From contig JAPSLO010000007.1 in assembly GCA_031180725.1 (NCBI GenBank), forward strand, positions 303,033 to 367,032: a DNA stretch of 64,000 bases, read 5' to 3'. Made by a program: the position numbers and the translations under genes. The notes beneath the pieces were generated by a model. The model worked only from the letters and a program-made list of their open reading frames with translations. It made no database searches and had not been told where the DNA came from. Of the stretch, positions 6,705-14,863 are shown in pieces; within the stretch, counting starts at the first letter, position 1, and each line of letters begins with the position of its first letter. This DNA is from Roseomonas sp. GTDB taxonomy: Bacteria > Pseudomonadota > Alphaproteobacteria > Acetobacterales > Acetobacteraceae.

Positions 6705-9560
6705 TCAATGCGCGTCCGCCCAGGACCGGCCATGGCCCACTTCCACGGCCAGCGGCACCGAAAGGGTGGCGGCCGATTCCATCACCTCACGCACCAGGGT
6801 GGCGGTCTGCTCCGCCTCCGCCTCCGGCACTTCGAAGACCAGCTCGTCATGCACCTGCAGCAGCATGCGGGCCTTCAGCCCGGCGTCGCGCAGCGCATGC
6901 GGCAGGCGCACCATGGCGCGCTTGATGATCTCCGCCGCGCCGCCCTGGAACGGTGCGTTGATCGCGGCCCGCTCCGCCCCCGCACGACGGGCGGGGTCCT
7001 TGGCGGCAATGTCGGCGATCCAGATTCGCCGACCGAAAGGCGTCTCCACATAGCCGCGGGTGCGCGCATCCTCCTTGATGCGCTCCATCGCGTCGCGCAC
7101 GCCGGGATACTGGGCGAAATAGGCGTCGATGATCGCTCGCGCCTCGCCGGGCGGAATCCCAAGTCGCGCCGCCAGGCCGAAGGCGGACATGCCGTAGATC
7201 AGGCCGAAATTGATCGTTTTGGCGCGGCGCCGCGCTTCCTTGTCCACGCGCGCGGGATCCAGGCGGAAGATGTCGGCGGCGGTACGGCTGTGGATGTCCT
7301 CGCCCTTTGCGAAGGCGTCCTTCAGGCTAGGCGCATCCGCCACATGCGCCAGGATGCGCAGCTCGATCTGGCTGTAGTCGGCCGAGAGCAGCACATAGCC
7401 CGGCTCCGCCACGAAGGCCTGGCGGATGCGCGCCCCTTCCTCTGTGCGGATCGGGATATTCTGCAGGTTCGGCTCGGTGCTGGACAGCCGGCCCGTCGAG
7501 GTGACAGCCATGGCGAAGTCGGTATGCACGCGCCCCTGGGCATCCGCCTTCTGTGCCAGCGCCTCCACATAGGTGGATTTCAGCTTCTGGATCTGGCGGT
7601 GCTGCTGGGCGACCACCGCGATCTCAATGCCCTGCGCCGCCAGTTCCTCCAGCACGCTGGCATCCGTGCTCCAGGCACCGGTCAGCTTGCTGCGACGGCC
7701 GCCAGGCAGCTTCATTTCGTCGAACAGGATTTCCCCCAGTTGCTTGGGGGAGCCCACATTGAAGGACCGGCCGGCCAGCTCGTGCAGCCTCTTCTCATAG
7801 GCGATGAGCTTCGTCGAAAAGTCCTCGCCGATCCGCGCAAGCTCGGCGGCATCCACCTTGATACCGGCCACTTCCATGTCGCGCAGCACGGGCACCATGC
7901 GGCGCTCCACCTGCTCATAGAGGCTGAGCGCCTTCGCCGTGCGGAGCTGCGGCTTCAGCAGCGTCCAGAGCCGGAGCGCCACATCGGCATCCTCCGCCGC
8001 ATAGGCGGTAGCCTTTTCCAGCGGCACGCGGCTGAAGGGGATGCGGCTGCGCCCGGTGCCGGTGATGCTGTCGTAGCTGATTGGCGTATGGCCGAGATGC
8101 AGCCGCGAAAGCTCATCCATCCCATGCCCATGACGCCCCGCCGCCATGGCGTAGGAGATCAGCATGCTGTCATCCACCGGCCAGACGGCGATGCCGCCAT
8201 TCTCCGCCCGGCACAGCACTTCCAAGTCGTATTTGGCGTTGTGCAGCACCTTGAGGACTGTCGGATCCACCAGCAGCGGCTTCAGCTCGGCCAGCGCCGT
8301 CTCGGGGCCGAGCTGGTCGGGCGCGCCGGGGCCCATCAGGTCATCGCTGCCTTCGTGGCGCAGCGGCACATAGCAGGCCTGGCCGGGCGCGACGGCGATG
8401 GAAAGGCCGACCAGGCGGCAGCGCAGCGCGTCCAGCCCGTCCGTCTCAGTATCGAAGCCGATCACGCCGGCGGCGCGGGCGCGCGCGATCCAGCCATGCA
8501 GGGCTTCCATGGTGGTAACGGTCTCATAAGGGCCGAAGGGCGCGTCCTGCGGCGCGGCGGCCGGGGCCGCCTGCTCCGCGGTGGCGGAGCGCACCACCCG
8601 CGCAGTGCCGGCGCCGTCGCCGAAGCCCAGCCGCGCCAGAAGGCTGCGGAACCCGTTCTCCCGCAAGAACTTCTCCAGCGTGGCTGCCTGCGGGGCCCTG
8701 GCGGCCAGGGTCTCGATCGGAATGGGCAGCGGCGCATTGGTATCCAGCTGCACGAGGCGCTTGCTGATGCGCGCCTTCTCCGCGTTCTGCTCCAGCGCCT
8801 CGCGCCGCTTGGGCTGCTTGATCTTCGCGGTGTTGGCCAGCAGCGTCTCAAGGTCGCCGTACTCGGTGATGAGCTGCGCCGCGGTCTTGATGCCGATGCC
8901 AGGCACGCCCGGGACATTGTCGGTGGAATCGCCCGCCAGCGCCTGCACCTCCACCACCTTGGCGGGCGGCACGCCGAACTTCTCCAGCACTTCCGGCTCG
9001 CGGATCGGCTTCTGCTTGATCGGGTCGAGCATCTCCACGCCCGGCCCGATCAGCTGCATCAGATCCTTGTCGGAAGAGACGATGGCCACCGTGCCGCCCT
9101 CGGCTACGAAAGCCCGGGCGTAGGAGGCGATCATGTCATCCGCCTCGTAGCCCGGCTGTTCCACCTTGCAGACGCCCAGCGCTTCCGTCGCCTCGCGGAT
9201 CAGGGCGAATTGGGGAATCAGCTCAGGCGGCGGCTCCGGCCGGTGGGCCTTGTAGTCGGGGTAGATGTCGTTGCGGAAGGTCAGACGCGCGCTGTCGAAG
9301 ACCACCGCGATGTGGCTGGCGGCGTGCTTCGCCAGGAACTGGGACAGCATCTGGGTGAAGCCGTAGACGGCGTTCACATGCACCCCATCCGGCCGCGTCA
9401 TCGGCGGTAGGGCATGGAAGGCACGGAAGATGTAGCCAGACCCGTCCACCAGGATCAGGCGCCTCTCCCCGGGCTTGGTCTCCGGCAGCGCGGTCGCGAC
9501 GGCGTCAGGGGCCGTTCCGCCGGGGGCGGAGGTCGTTGCCGGCGCGCCGGAGGTGGACAT
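6705..9560 (-). CDS. polA: DNA polymerase I
   Basis: A 951-residue protein with all three PolA domains. The N-terminal 5' nuclease starts at about residue 33 (L-I-L-V-D-G-S-G-Y-I-F-R-A-F-H). The 3'-5' exonuclease has all expected acids: F-D-T-E-T-D-G-L, N-A-K-Y-D-L-E and Y-A-A-E-D-A-D-V, so proofreading is likely intact. The polymerase domain has motif A D-Y-S-Q-I-E-L-R, the O-helix motif R-R-A-K-T-I-N-F-G-L-I-Y-G, and motif C V-H-D-E-L-V-F-E. It fills gaps and removes primers during replication and repair. Its ATG overlaps the stop of the upstream zinc-finger gene (ATGA), so translation is probably coupled. The roughly 30-residue N-terminal extension before the nuclease is low complexity. 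Confidence 0.97.
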   Translation of the reverse strand: MSTSGAPATTSAPGGTAPDAVATALPETKPGERRLILVDGSGYIFRAFHALPPMTRPDGVHVNAVYGFTQMLSQFLAKHAASHIAVVFDSARLTFRNDIYPDYKAHRPEPPPELIPQFALIREATEALGVCKVEQPGYEADDMIASYARAFVAEGGTVAIVSSDKDLMQLIGPGVEMLDPIKQKPIREPEVLEKFGVPPAKVVEVQALAGDSTDNVPGVPGIGIKTAAQLITEYGDLETLLANTAKIKQPKRREALEQNAEKARISKRLVQLDTNAPLPIPIETLAARAPQAATLEKFLRENGFRSLLARLGFGDGAGTARVVRSATAEQAAPAAAPQDAPFGPYETVTTMEALHGWIARARAAGVIGFDTETDGLDALRCRLVGLSIAVAPGQACYVPLRHEGSDDLMGPGAPDQLGPETALAELKPLLVDPTVLKVLHNAKYDLEVLCRAENGGIAVWPVDDSMLISYAMAAGRHGHGMDELSRLHLGHTPISYDSITGTGRSRIPFSRVPLEKATAYAAEDADVALRLWTLLKPQLRTAKALSLYEQVERRMVPVLRDMEVAGIKVDAAELARIGEDFSTKLIAYEKRLHELAGRSFNVGSPKQLGEILFDEMKLPGGRRSKLTGAWSTDASVLEELAAQGIEIAVVAQQHRQIQKLKSTYVEALAQKADAQGRVHTDFAMAVTSTGRLSSTEPNLQNIPIRTEEGARIRQAFVAEPGYVLLSADYSQIELRILAHVADAPSLKDAFAKGEDIHSRTAADIFRLDPARVDKEARRRAKTINFGLIYGMSAFGLAARLGIPPGEARAIIDAYFAQYPGVRDAMERIKEDARTRGYVETPFGRRIWIADIAAKDPARRAGAERAAINAPFQGGAAEIIKRAMVRLPHALRDAGLKARMLLQVHDELVFEVPEAEAEQTATLVREVMESAATLSVPLAVEVGHGRSWADAH

Positions 9561-9784
9561 CAGTGGTGATCCCCCTCGCCCGCGCCCTCGGCCAGCACAT
9601 AGGTACGGGAGCAGTAAGGGCAGGTGACCTGGTGATCCACGATCCGCAGATAGACCAGCGGGTGGCCCAATGCGCCGCCGCCGCCATCACAGCCGACTGT
9701 GCGGCTTTCCACGGTAATGGTCTCCTCCGGCGTCACGCCGGGCGTGAGCACGGGCGTGTAGCCCGTCTGTCGCTGGTCGCGCAT
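9560..9784 (-). CDS. CHCC-type zinc-finger protein (NDUFS6-like)
   Basis: A 74-residue protein ending with a zinc-binding pattern C-x8-H-x13-C-x2-C (G-C-D-G-G-G-G-A-L-G-H then C-P-Y-C-S). This is the zf-CHCC domain shared with the small complex I subunit NDUFS6. Small proteins of this kind are common in alphaproteobacteria; whether this one belongs to complex I is not shown. The ATG at 9784 is chosen over an upstream TTG. The stop overlaps the polA start by four bases, so the gene probably forms an operon with polA, about 50 bases after panE. Confidence 0.82.
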   Translation of the reverse strand: MRDQRQTGYTPVLTPGVTPEETITVESRTVGCDGGGGALGHPLVYLRIVDHQVTCPYCSRTYVLAEGAGEGDHH

Positions 9785-9834
9785 CCAAGCCAATCCTGGT
9801 CCTTGCTGGCGGGAAGATAGGGGGGCAGGGCCGA

Positions 9835-10761
9835 TCAGGCCAGCCGCCCCGCCTCCCGCCGCTGGTCATAGGCGCGGGCGTGCAGCACGGCCAGGGCGTG
9901 CAGCGTGTCTTCCACCCCCACCCGGCGGGCCGCCTCCAGCAGCCAGGCGAGGATGTGCTCCGCTTCGGTCCGACCTCCTGCCTCCAGGTCCCGGAGCATG
10001 GAGGCCGTGTAATGGCTCGCCGGGTCGGAAAAGAGGGCGCGGTAGCTCTCCATGAAGCCGGGCGTCATCGCATGGCCGTGGGCCGCGGCGATGGCGGCGT
10101 TGCGCTCCAGCAGCGTCAGCAGGAAGTCCCTTCCGCCGGCGCGCACGATCTCACCCACGCTGGCGCGCATCAGCACTGTGCCGGCCGCGACGGTGCCCAG
10201 ATGCACCAGCTTTTCCCACATGCGGCTGGCGATGTCGGGGACGCATTCAACTTCCAGGCCCGGGCTGCGCCCCAGCGCTTCGGCCAGGGCAGCGGCGCGG
10301 CCACTCATGCGGCCGTCCTGCTCGCCGAAGGTCAGCCAGCGCCAGTCGCCGAGATGCCTCACAACGCCGTCCTTCGTCAGCGTGGCGGCGCATTTCGCCA
10401 GCCCACCCCACACACGGTCGCGGCCGAAGGCGGCGGTCAGCTTCTCCATATGCGCCAGGCCATTCAGCACGGGGAGGACACAGGCGCCGGCCTCCACTGC
10501 AGGGCTGATGGACGCCATGGCCGCATCCAGGTCGTAGGCCTTGCAGCAGAGCAGCACCACGTCATGCTCCGGCCCGGCTTCCGCCACGGTGCGCACGGGC
10601 AGGTGGATGTCGCCGAGCGGGCTTTCCACCCGCAGCCCGTCACGGGCGAGCTGTGCGCCACGGGCGGGCCGGACGAGGAAAGTGACGTCCAGTCCGCGCT
10701 GCAAGGCGCGGCCGCCGAAATACCCGCCCAGCGCTCCGGCGCCGAGCACCAGCATCCGCAT
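9835..10761 (-). CDS. panE: 2-dehydropantoate 2-reductase (ketopantoate reductase family)
   Basis: A 308-residue NADP-dependent oxidoreductase. The N-terminal Rossmann motif is G-A-G-A-L-G-G-Y-F-G-G, followed by V-V-L-L-C-C-K-A-Y-D carrying the lysine usual in PanE and the strand V-L-P-V-L-N-G. The all-alpha C-terminal domain has the N-terminal helix R-M-W-E-K-L-V. Family members reduce ketopantoate to pantoate for pantothenate and CoA; many paralogues exist, so the exact substrate is not certain. The ATG at 10761 has a strong GGAGGGG ribosome site 6-8 bases upstream. It is the first gene of a minus-strand run with the zinc-finger gene and polA. Confidence 0.82.
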   Translation of the reverse strand: MRMLVLGAGALGGYFGGRALQRGLDVTFLVRPARGAQLARDGLRVESPLGDIHLPVRTVAEAGPEHDVVLLCCKAYDLDAAMASISPAVEAGACVLPVLNGLAHMEKLTAAFGRDRVWGGLAKCAATLTKDGVVRHLGDWRWLTFGEQDGRMSGRAAALAEALGRSPGLEVECVPDIASRMWEKLVHLGTVAAGTVLMRASVGEIVRAGGRDFLLTLLERNAAIAAAHGHAMTPGFMESYRALFSDPASHYTASMLRDLEAGGRTEAEHILAWLLEAARRVGVEDTLHALAVLHARAYDQRREAGRLA

Positions 10762-11163
10762 TCCGTCCCCTCCGCCTGATCTCCGATGCAATACGGAGAT
10801 AGGCGCGCGGCATGGACCTGCGCAAATCGAAGCGGCGAGCACCGGTCCCACCTCTCCTCCCACCCGGTCTGGGGAGCGCTTGCAGCGCCAAATATTGGCC
10901 CGCCCCGCAGTAAGTTGGTCCAGTCCAGACGCCGCGCGACAAATAGAAGAGCAGCTACACTGGCCGCACCGCGATCACTCGAAAGTGGAACAGTACGCAT
11001 GCGGCCAGTTTTTGCACGCAACCCAACTATCACAGGAAGGTGAAATCCTGATAGGCGAAAGTAAATCCGTCGCTCTCCACCTCTTGTTCGCAACCTGTGC
11101 AGTTCAGCCGGTGTTTTGCGATCAACGGCAGATAGTATGCCGTCGGGACCACAGGAGAGACGG
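10762..11163. promoter_or_regulatory. Divergent intergenic region between panE and an RTX gene
   Basis: About 400 bases with no convincing gene. It lies between two divergent starts, so promoters for both are expected here. Base composition becomes more AT-rich toward the RTX start (about 10960-11150). No riboswitch or clear operator was recognised. Confidence 0.4.
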
Positions 11164-11877
11164 ATGTCCACGATCATTGGCGCAGAGGCGGACGAAACGC
11201 TGGTGGGCGGTGAGGAGAGTGATTTCGTGCAGGCCGATCCGGCAGGGCTGGTGGGTGGGGGCTCGAACCTCGTGCTTGGCTATGGAGGCAAGGACACGAT
11301 CTACGGTGGCTATGCCGGCGACACGCTCCGCGGGGGGGATGGCGACGACATCGTCAATGGCGGCGGCGTGCCCGCTTCGCCTGGGCAGGCCGGCGCGATG
11401 CTGGCGCTGGAGGACCAGGCCGACCGGCTCGAGGGTGGCCGGGGCAACGACCTGCTGTTCGGCGAGGGCGGGAACGACACCCTACTGGGTGGCGTCGGCG
11501 CAGACCTTCTGATGGGCAGCGTGGGCGATGACCGGCTGCAGGGCGGGGCAGGCAACGACACCTTGCAGGGTGGCGTGGGTGCAGACCGGCAGACCGGCGG
11601 GCTGGGCGCCGACATCTTCGTCTTCGGCAATACCATCGCACCCGGCGTGCGCGACTTCGACCTCTCCGTCGGTGGCGAACGGGACGTGATCACCGATTTC
11701 GCGGTGGGCGAGGACCGGCTGCGCTTCGAGGATATCGCGCCCGATGCCGTCACCTGGAAGGAACGGGCGGACGGTTCCGGCACGATGGTGACGGTCACCG
11801 GGCTGGATGGCGAGAAGGGCGAGATCTGGCTGGCGGGCACCACCGGCCTGACGGAAACCGATCTCATCTTCGGCTGA
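11164..11877 (+). CDS. Small RTX calcium-binding protein, probable type I secretion substrate
   Basis: A 237-residue protein with two blocks of the nonapeptide G-G-x-G-x-D-x-L-x (about residues 35-60 and 85-150), which fold into calcium-binding beta rolls. The final 80 residues have the G-A-D-I-F-V-F and D-V-I-T-D-F motifs typical of the M10-type C-terminal module that precedes an uncleaved secretion signal; the protein ends L-I-F-G. No enzymatic domain is seen, and no ABC exporter is nearby. The ATG at 11164 follows GGAGAG. Calcium binding and secretion are inferred from the repeat family. A terminator-like hairpin begins 13 bases after the stop. Confidence 0.85.
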   Translation: MSTIIGAEADETLVGGEESDFVQADPAGLVGGGSNLVLGYGGKDTIYGGYAGDTLRGGDGDDIVNGGGVPASPGQAGAMLALEDQADRLEGGRGNDLLFGEGGNDTLLGGVGADLLMGSVGDDRLQGGAGNDTLQGGVGADRQTGGLGADIFVFGNTIAPGVRDFDLSVGGERDVITDFAVGEDRLRFEDIAPDAVTWKERADGSGTMVTVTGLDGEKGEIWLAGTTGLTETDLIFG

Positions 11878-11890
11878 AGCCGGCTGCGGC

Positions 11891-11922
11891 GCAGCGTGAT
11901 CCGCTTCCGCAAATCACGCTGC
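11891..11922 (+). terminator. Terminator-like hairpin after the RTX gene
   Basis: A perfect 10-base inverted repeat (GCAGCGTGAT and ATCACGCTGC) separated by 12 bases, starting 13 bases after the stop of the RTX gene. There is no long T run after it, so an intrinsic terminator is likely but not certain. Confidence 0.5.
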
Positions 11923-11980
11923 AGCCTTGCGTGAGCAACTGATTCACCGCGCCGACGATTTCGCCTCCGCGAATCAGGTG

Positions 11981-12632
11981 CTAACGGCGCAGCAGAGATG
12001 CCAGCCCCGCCAACAGGCGCTCCGCCATGCCTGGCCAGTCGGTCAGTGCCTGGCCAGCCTGCCGGGCGCGGGCGGCGGCAGCGGCATGGGTGGCGGGATC
12101 CAGCATTTGGCCCATGGCCCCGGCCAACCGCGCGGGTTCAGGAGGCACCAGCAGTCCGCCGCCGCCCATCTGTTCCGCCAAGCCGCCGACATCCGTGGCC
12201 ACCACCGGCACGCCCAGGGCCAGGGCGATGGGCAACACGCCGGACTGACTCGCTTCGCGATAAGGCAGCACCACCGCGCGCGCGGCGGCAACCAGGCCAG
12301 CAATCTCTGAATCCGGCACCCAGCGCGGCTCGACCGTGACGCCCGGCAGGGCAGCCAGGCCGGGGGCGCAGGATTCCGCTTCACCCTCGCGCACCACCCG
12401 CAAGGTTGCGCAGACACCAGCCGCCGCACATAGCCGGCCAGAAAGCCCGCTACGCCCTGGACGTGTCCATTTCCTGCCGGGGCACGGGCAGGGTGCGGAA
12501 TTCGTCGATCAGCGCATTCTGCCGGGAGAGCGGCAGCGCGACGCCATGCGGTCGCAGCGCACGCGCCAGTCCCAGCGCGAACTGCGCGCCGCCGCCGCGA
12601 CGGCCCCAATACCACAGCAGGATGCGGCTCAT
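11981..12632 (-). pseudogene. Glycosyltransferase family 4-like protein, decayed and internally deleted
   Basis: The N-terminus, from ATG 12632, reads S-R-I-L-L-W-Y-W-G-R-R-G-G-G-A-Q as in GT4 enzymes but ends at a stop near 12450. The C-terminal part resumes in another frame (about 12420-11981) with the nucleotide-sugar region A-L-A-L-G-V-P-V-V-A-T-D-V-G-G. Together they give about 190 residues against about 370 in intact enzymes, so roughly half, including most of the acceptor domain, is missing as well as the frame being broken. It was probably a sugar transferase for surface polysaccharide or lipid; it should not be active now. Confidence 0.6.
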
Positions 12633-12733
12633 CTTACGCCGGATTATGCCGGTCGACGCGGCAAGCGGATCATGGCCTTCCTCTGCCATGCCCGCCGCCC
12701 CAGGGCGAGCCTAACTCCGCCTCCGCTCGGCCG

Positions 12734-13987
12734 TCAGCGTGTCGCCACTTCCAGGAAGTCCAGCAGCGCGCGCAGATCGTCCTCGTTGCCGACGCGTTGG
12801 ATCGGCATCTTGGTGCCGGGCGTCACCACATCCGGCCCGCGGGTGAAAAGATCGGCCACCGTCTCCCGTGTCCAGACGATGTCGCCGCGCGCCAGGCGCT
12901 CCGAATATTCATAGCCGGGCAGGCTGCCCATACGACGGCCGAACAGACCGACCAGATGCGGCCCTGCCATGTTGCCGCTTCGCGGCGTCAGCGCATGGCA
13001 GGCGGCGCAGGCGCGCCAGACTCGGGCGCCATGGGCATCGGCGCCGGCAGGAATATCGAGCGCGGCCTCGGGCCCCAGCGGTCCGACGGGACGGCCGGTG
13101 GCGACATCCCAGCGCCGCACGCGGCGGTCCGCCCCGCCAGTCCAGAGGCTAGCCCCATTCGGGGCGAAAGCCACCGACCACACCGGCAGACCTGGTCCTT
13201 CCAACGAATGACGCAGCCTGAGGCTCGCCACCTCCCATAGCGTGACATTGCCGCCCAGCGACGCGGCCGCCACCAGCGAGCCGTCCGGTGAAGCGGCTAG
13301 TGAGACAATCGGCCGCGCCCCCGCCCGCGTTTCCCGCACCGCCCCATCCATGCCGACCAGGCGCAGCGCGCCATCCACGCCGCCCACCGCCAGCGTGCCA
13401 TCGGGCAGCGCGGCCAGTGCGTTCAGCGGCAGGCCGAATTCGGCAAGTGTCACCGGCGACTCCCCCTCCGGCCACAGGCGAAGCGTGCCGTCGAAACCGA
13501 CGGTCGCCACGCCCCCGTCGCGCCGGAAGGCGATGCCGTTCACATTGCCCTGATGGCCTTCCAGCCGGCGCGCCGCGCCCGTCGCCAGGTCCCAGATCCG
13601 CCCGGTGCCGTCCCAGGCGGCCGAACCAAGGCGCCGCCCATCGGGCGAGAGCGCCAGCGCGACCACCGGCTCCGTATGACCTTCCAGCACCCGCGCCGGC
13701 TGCGCGCCGGGCCGGCCGGGCCAGAGAGCGATGCGCCCATCCTCGCCGGCCGAGGCGAAGCCCCCATCGGGCAGGGCAGCCAGCGCATTCACCGCCCCGG
13801 CGTGCCAGCGCACCACCGCGCGCGCCTGCCCGGCCGCGGGATCCCAGACGATCATGGACTGGTCGAAGCCGGCGGAGGCCAGGGCCCCGCCCGAGGCCGC
13901 CAGGGCACGCACCGGCCCGCCATGCACGGCTTCCTGCGCCGCGACAGGCCAGGCCAGGAGAAGAAGAAGCAGGATGAGCAGCCGCAT
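12734..13987 (-). CDS. WD40-repeat protein fused to a C-terminal cytochrome c domain
   Basis: A 417-residue exported protein. It starts with a signal peptide (M-R-L-L-I-L-L-L-L-L-L-A-W-P-V-A-A-Q). Residues 25-310 form a WD40 beta-propeller of about seven blades, with repeats ending in patterns such as S-M-I-V-W-D, G-R-I-W-D, L-R-L-W-P and R-R-W-D. The last about 100 residues are a class I cytochrome c: heme motif C-A-A-C-H at 327-331 and a likely distal methionine in T-K-M-P at about 394. The propeller may dock a redox partner or sense a periplasmic ligand; no function is proven. An in-frame ATG at 14005 would add six residues. It is divergent from a creatininase-family gene, about 110 bases apart. 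Confidence 0.85.
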   Translation of the reverse strand: MRLLILLLLLLAWPVAAQEAVHGGPVRALAASGGALASAGFDQSMIVWDPAAGQARAVVRWHAGAVNALAALPDGGFASAGEDGRIALWPGRPGAQPARVLEGHTEPVVALALSPDGRRLGSAAWDGTGRIWDLATGAARRLEGHQGNVNGIAFRRDGGVATVGFDGTLRLWPEGESPVTLAEFGLPLNALAALPDGTLAVGGVDGALRLVGMDGAVRETRAGARPIVSLAASPDGSLVAAASLGGNVTLWEVASLRLRHSLEGPGLPVWSVAFAPNGASLWTGGADRRVRRWDVATGRPVGPLGPEAALDIPAGADAHGARVWRACAACHALTPRSGNMAGPHLVGLFGRRMGSLPGYEYSERLARGDIVWTRETVADLFTRGPDVVTPGTKMPIQRVGNEDDLRALLDFLEVATR

Positions 13988-14098
13988 GGCTGCCAGGGTG
14001 CGCATCGCGCCGGGTCTGGCAAGCCGCGAATTCCGGCCGGGTTCTCGCCCGCGCTGCCGCGAATTAGGCTTCCGGTCTGGAAAGGGCGGGGAAAGGCG

Positions 14099-14857
14099 AT
14101 GACGGGCGAGGTCCTGTGGGTGCGGCAGACGGCGGCGGAGATCCAGGCGAAGGCCGGCCCCGCCACGGTGGTCATCATACCCGTCGCCTCGGTGGAACAG
14201 CACGGGCCGCATCTGGCGACCGGCGTGGATATGTGGCTGGCCAGCACGGTGGCCGAACGCACTGCGCGCAAGCTGCGAGTCGGCGGCACCACCGCCCTGG
14301 TCACGCCCTGCATCTGGAGCGGCCTGGCGGAACACCACATGCCCTTCGGCGGCACGCTGACCCTGGATGCGGAGGCCTTCGCCGCGGTGCTGGGCGGCAT
14401 CGCGCGCAGCGTGGCGCGGCACGGCTTCCGCCGCATCTGCCTCCTGAATGGCCATGGCGGCAATGTGGAGGCGATTCAGACCGCGGCCGCGGAGCTCACG
14501 CGGAAGCTCGGCGTACCGGTGGTGGGCGTGACCTACTGGCTGGCCAACGCGGACACTTTCGGCGCCATCCTGGAGACGCAGGCAAACGTGCAGCATGCCT
14601 GCGAGGCCGAGACCTCCATGATAATGGCCGTACAGCCGGACTGTGTGCGGCAGGACAGGCTGGCGCAGGCCGTGCCGAAGCGGGCCCGCCCCCCTGCCCC
14701 GCCCGGCTTCAAGCGCTATCGCGGTTTCATCGAGATGACTGACACAGGCGTCATCGGCGACCCCCGCAGCGCGACTGCGGAAAAGGGCGAAAGGCTGCTG
14801 GAAGCCGCCTCCTCCCGCTTGGCCGATGAACTGCGCCGAGCGGAGTTGTGGGACTGA
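14099..14857 (+). CDS. Creatininase family amidohydrolase
   Basis: A 252-residue metal-dependent amidohydrolase. Family motifs are S-V-E-Q-H-G-P-H-L with D-M-W shortly after, the N-G-H-G-G-N loop, and H-A-C-E-A-E-T-S, which supply the Glu, His and Asp ligands for two metal ions. The family includes creatinine amidohydrolase, FAPy deformylase (ArfB) and mycofactocin MftE; no creatine-pathway or mycofactocin genes are visible, so the substrate is open. The start is ATG 14099 with GGGGAAAGG upstream. The stop lies six bases from the stop of the convergent metalloprotease. Confidence 0.83.
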   Translation: MTGEVLWVRQTAAEIQAKAGPATVVIIPVASVEQHGPHLATGVDMWLASTVAERTARKLRVGGTTALVTPCIWSGLAEHHMPFGGTLTLDAEAFAAVLGGIARSVARHGFRRICLLNGHGGNVEAIQTAAAELTRKLGVPVVGVTYWLANADTFGAILETQANVQHACEAETSMIMAVQPDCVRQDRLAQAVPKRARPPAPPGFKRYRGFIEMTDTGVIGDPRSATAEKGERLLEAASSRLADELRRAELWD

Positions 14858-14863
14858 GCCCCG

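Noticed and set aside
6531..9410. A 959-codon plus-strand open frame opposite polA
   Set aside because: The minus strand has all DNA polymerase I motifs. The plus translation is His/Arg/Gly-rich with no domain and no ribosome site.
11310..11912. Minus-strand frame opposite the small RTX gene
   Set aside because: It is the antisense of RTX nonapeptides (Ser/Pro/Arg repeats), a usual artefact of such repeats.
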